Assembly (NCBI GenBank): GCA_027317105.1
Contig: DAHVFH010000013.1
Span: 1-7,642, forward strand
Direction of reading: 5' to 3'
Source of the DNA: Cytophagales bacterium
Lineage (GTDB): Bacteria > Bacteroidota > Bacteroidia > Cytophagales > Cyclobacteriaceae
DNA: 7,642 nt
Shown here one piece after another: positions 6,356-7,642 of the stretch. The stretch's first letter is position 1; the number at the start of each line of letters is the position of its first letter. The translations under genes were made by a program, and so were the position numbers. The notes below the pieces were generated by a model, which made no database searches, was not told the origin of the DNA, and saw only the letters and a program-made list of their open reading frames with translations.

Positions 6356-6387
6356 AGTCCGATCAGTTTCCTGATTTAAGTCTTATG

Positions 6388-6609
6388 TTAATATTCGTCT
6401 TCGTTGAAGAAGAAATCTTCTTTGGTCGGGTAGTCGGGCCAAATCTCTTCGATGCTTTCGTACGGCTGACCGTCATCTTCCAATTCCTGTAAATTCTCTA
6501 CCACCTCCAAAGGAGCTCCAGAGCGGATAGAAAAATCAATCAATTCATCTTTTGTTGCTGGCCAAGGCGCATCTTCCAAATACGAAGCCAATTCCAATGT
6601 CCAATACAT
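6388..6609 (-). CDS. Small acidic DUF2795 protein
   Basis: A 73-residue protein matching DUF2795 as found widely in Bacteroidota. The core WTLELASYLEDAPWPATKDE (3-22) runs into LIDFSIRSGAPLEVVENLQELEDDGQ, and the C-terminus is very acidic (EIWPDYPTKEDFFFNEDEY). No enzyme motif, signal peptide or membrane segment is visible, so it is probably cytoplasmic. Its function is not known to me. The ATG at 6609 is set by the typical MYWTLELA beginning and by a consensus promoter just upstream; a weak AAAAAGG lies before the start. It is a single-gene unit with its own promoter and terminator, convergent with ispD and divergent from ettA. Such a compact, well-signalled unit suggests substantial expression. 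Confidence 0.9.
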   Translation of the reverse strand: MYWTLELASYLEDAPWPATKDELIDFSIRSGAPLEVVENLQELEDDGQPYESIEEIWPDYPTKEDFFFNEDEY

Positions 6610-6629
6610 AGTGCCTTTTTAATTTTCCG

Positions 6630-6659
6630 CAAAAATAAGATTAATTAGACCATAGTCAA
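6630..6659 (-). promoter_or_regulatory. Consensus Bacteroidota promoter of the DUF2795 gene
   Basis: On the minus strand TTG (6659-6657), a spacer of exactly 19 bases, and TATTTTTG (6637-6630) match TTG-N19-TAnnTTTG perfectly. Transcription would begin near 6624, giving a leader of about 15 nt before the ATG at 6609. The spacing equals that of the queA promoter. Confidence 0.78.
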
Positions 6660-6789
6660 TAGTCGGCCACGTATAGTTGGCGATTTCTCAAAACGACTCG
6701 AATTATCGGTCTCGGTTCATCCTTAAAATTTATGAACAATTGCATTAAAAAAGCAATATTTGCAGGCTCAAACGATTTCTAAAAATTCC

Positions 6790-7642
6790 ATGGCTGACGA
6801 AAAAATAATTTTCTCGATGACGGGGGTAAACAAGATTTACCCGCCCCAAAAACAAGTTTTAAAAAATATTTACCTCTCCTTTTTCTATGGAGCCAAAATT
6901 GGCGTGTTAGGATTAAATGGTTCGGGTAAATCTTCGCTGTTGCGAATCATTGCGGGTATTGATAAAGAGTTTCAGGGCGAAGTAGTCTACGATCTCAGCT
7001 TCTCTGTGGGTTTGTTAGAGCAGGAACCGCAGTTGGACAAAACCAAAACCGTAAAAGAAATTGTGGAAGAGGGCGTAAAAGACACCGTTGACCTTTTGAA
7101 AGAGTTTGAAGCCATCAATGAAAAATTTGGCGATCCGGATATACTGGAGAACCCAGATAAAATGGATAAGCTCATCGCTCGGCAAGGTGAAGTGCAAGAA
7201 AAATTGGATGCCATTGGTGCGTGGGAACTCGATCATAAATTGGAACGGGCCATGGATGCCCTTCGCACACCACCGGGCGATACGAAAATTGAAAATCTAT
7301 CGGGTGGGGAGAAGAGGAGAGTTGCACTTTGCCGATTGCTTCTTCAAGAACCGGATGTGTTGTTGCTCGATGAGCCGACTAACCATTTGGATGCAGAATC
7401 TGTTCAATGGTTGGAGGAACATTTACGTCAATATAAAGGTACAATCATCGCGGTAACGCACGATCGTTATTTTTTAGATAATGTCGCAGGATGGATTTTA
7501 GAATTGGATCGTGGCGAAGGGATTCCTTGGAAGGGAAATTACTCGAGCTGGCTCGACCAAAAACAAAAGCGGTTGATGCAAGAAGAGAAAACAGAAAGCA
7601 AACGTCAGAAGGCATTACAACGCGAGTTGGAGTGGGTGCGTA
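6790..7642 (+). CDS. ettA: ABC-F translation factor EttA (3' end cut by window edge)
   Basis: EttA is a soluble ABC-F ATPase that binds the ribosomal E site and gates the first steps of elongation according to the energy state of the cell. The 284 visible codons cover the first of two ATPase domains and the start of the linker; the family is about 555 residues. Seen are Walker A GLNGSGKS (41-48), Q-loop Q78, the helical arm region between about residues 88 and 155, signature LSGGEKRR (170-177), Walker B LLLDE (191-195) in DEPTNHLD, and the H-loop H224 in THDRYFLDN. The stretch GWILELDRGEGIPWKGNYSS closely matches E. coli EttA and separates it from Uup or YheS. The ATG at 6790 fits the family N-terminus; no Shine-Dalgarno site and no clear promoter were found in 6660-6789. 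No membrane segment is present, as expected. Confidence 0.95.
   Translation, partial: MADEKIIFSMTGVNKIYPPQKQVLKNIYLSFFYGAKIGVLGLNGSGKSSLLRIIAGIDKEFQGEVVYDLSFSVGLLEQEPQLDKTKTVKEIVEEGVKDTVDLLKEFEAINEKFGDPDILENPDKMDKLIARQGEVQEKLDAIGAWELDHKLERAMDALRTPPGDTKIENLSGGEKRRVALCRLLLQEPDVLLLDEPTNHLDAESVQWLEEHLRQYKGTIIAVTHDRYFLDNVAGWILELDRGEGIPWKGNYSSWLDQKQKRLMQEEKTESKRQKALQRELEWVR

Noticed and set aside
6739..6762. Promoter or hairpin upstream of ettA (ATTGC/GCAAT and AATATTTG)
   Set aside because: The -7-like box has one mismatch, the nearest TTG is only 12 bases away, and the stem is only 5 bp, within chance for an A/T-rich gap.
7106..7456. Plus-strand 116-codon open frame inside ettA
   Set aside because: It is out of frame with the highly conserved ABC-F protein, whose motifs are all intact.

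Overview
The window looks like a piece of a Bacteroidota chromosome, most likely Cytophagales-like. The lineage is inferred from three things seen in the sequence. Promoters fit the Bacteroidota pattern TTG-N19-TAnnTTTG. Start codons lack Shine-Dalgarno sequences. The QueA and DUF2795 proteins have sequences typical of the phylum. Coding density is high and no gap exceeds 300 bases. No rRNA, tRNA, CRISPR array or insertion sequence was seen.

Layout. On the minus strand, bases 1-2292 hold two tandem, closely related MacB/FtsX-type ABC transporter permease genes; the downstream copy is cut by the left edge. A divergent 159-bp promoter region separates them from queA (tRNA queuosine synthesis), whose stop codon lies inside a strong inverted repeat. 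Next is a GTG-started gene for an unrecognised exported protein of 453 residues, probably beta-propeller-like. A tight three-gene operon follows: an MNT-type nucleotidyltransferase (MntA-like antitoxin), a HEPN-type HepT-like toxin overlapping it by 8 nt, and ispD (isoprenoid precursor synthesis) overlapping hepT by 4 nt with a TTG start. A convergent small acidic DUF2795 gene has a consensus promoter and an intrinsic terminator that abuts the end of ispD. The right edge cuts the ettA-like ABC-F gene after 284 codons.

How the genes fit together. queA, ispD and ettA are housekeeping genes (tRNA modification, isoprenoids, translation). The exported protein and the mntA-hepT pair lie between queA and ispD and look like accessory genes added to a housekeeping neighbourhood, though that is inference from one window. 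The most notable arrangement is that ispD, generally essential where the MEP pathway is the only isoprenoid route, appears to be translationally and perhaps transcriptionally coupled to a toxin-antitoxin module whose own promoter predicts a nearly leaderless mRNA. I saw no clearly new class of system. The strongest leads are this toxin-antitoxin/ispD coupling, the duplicated permease pair, and the two competing hairpins at the queA stop codon.
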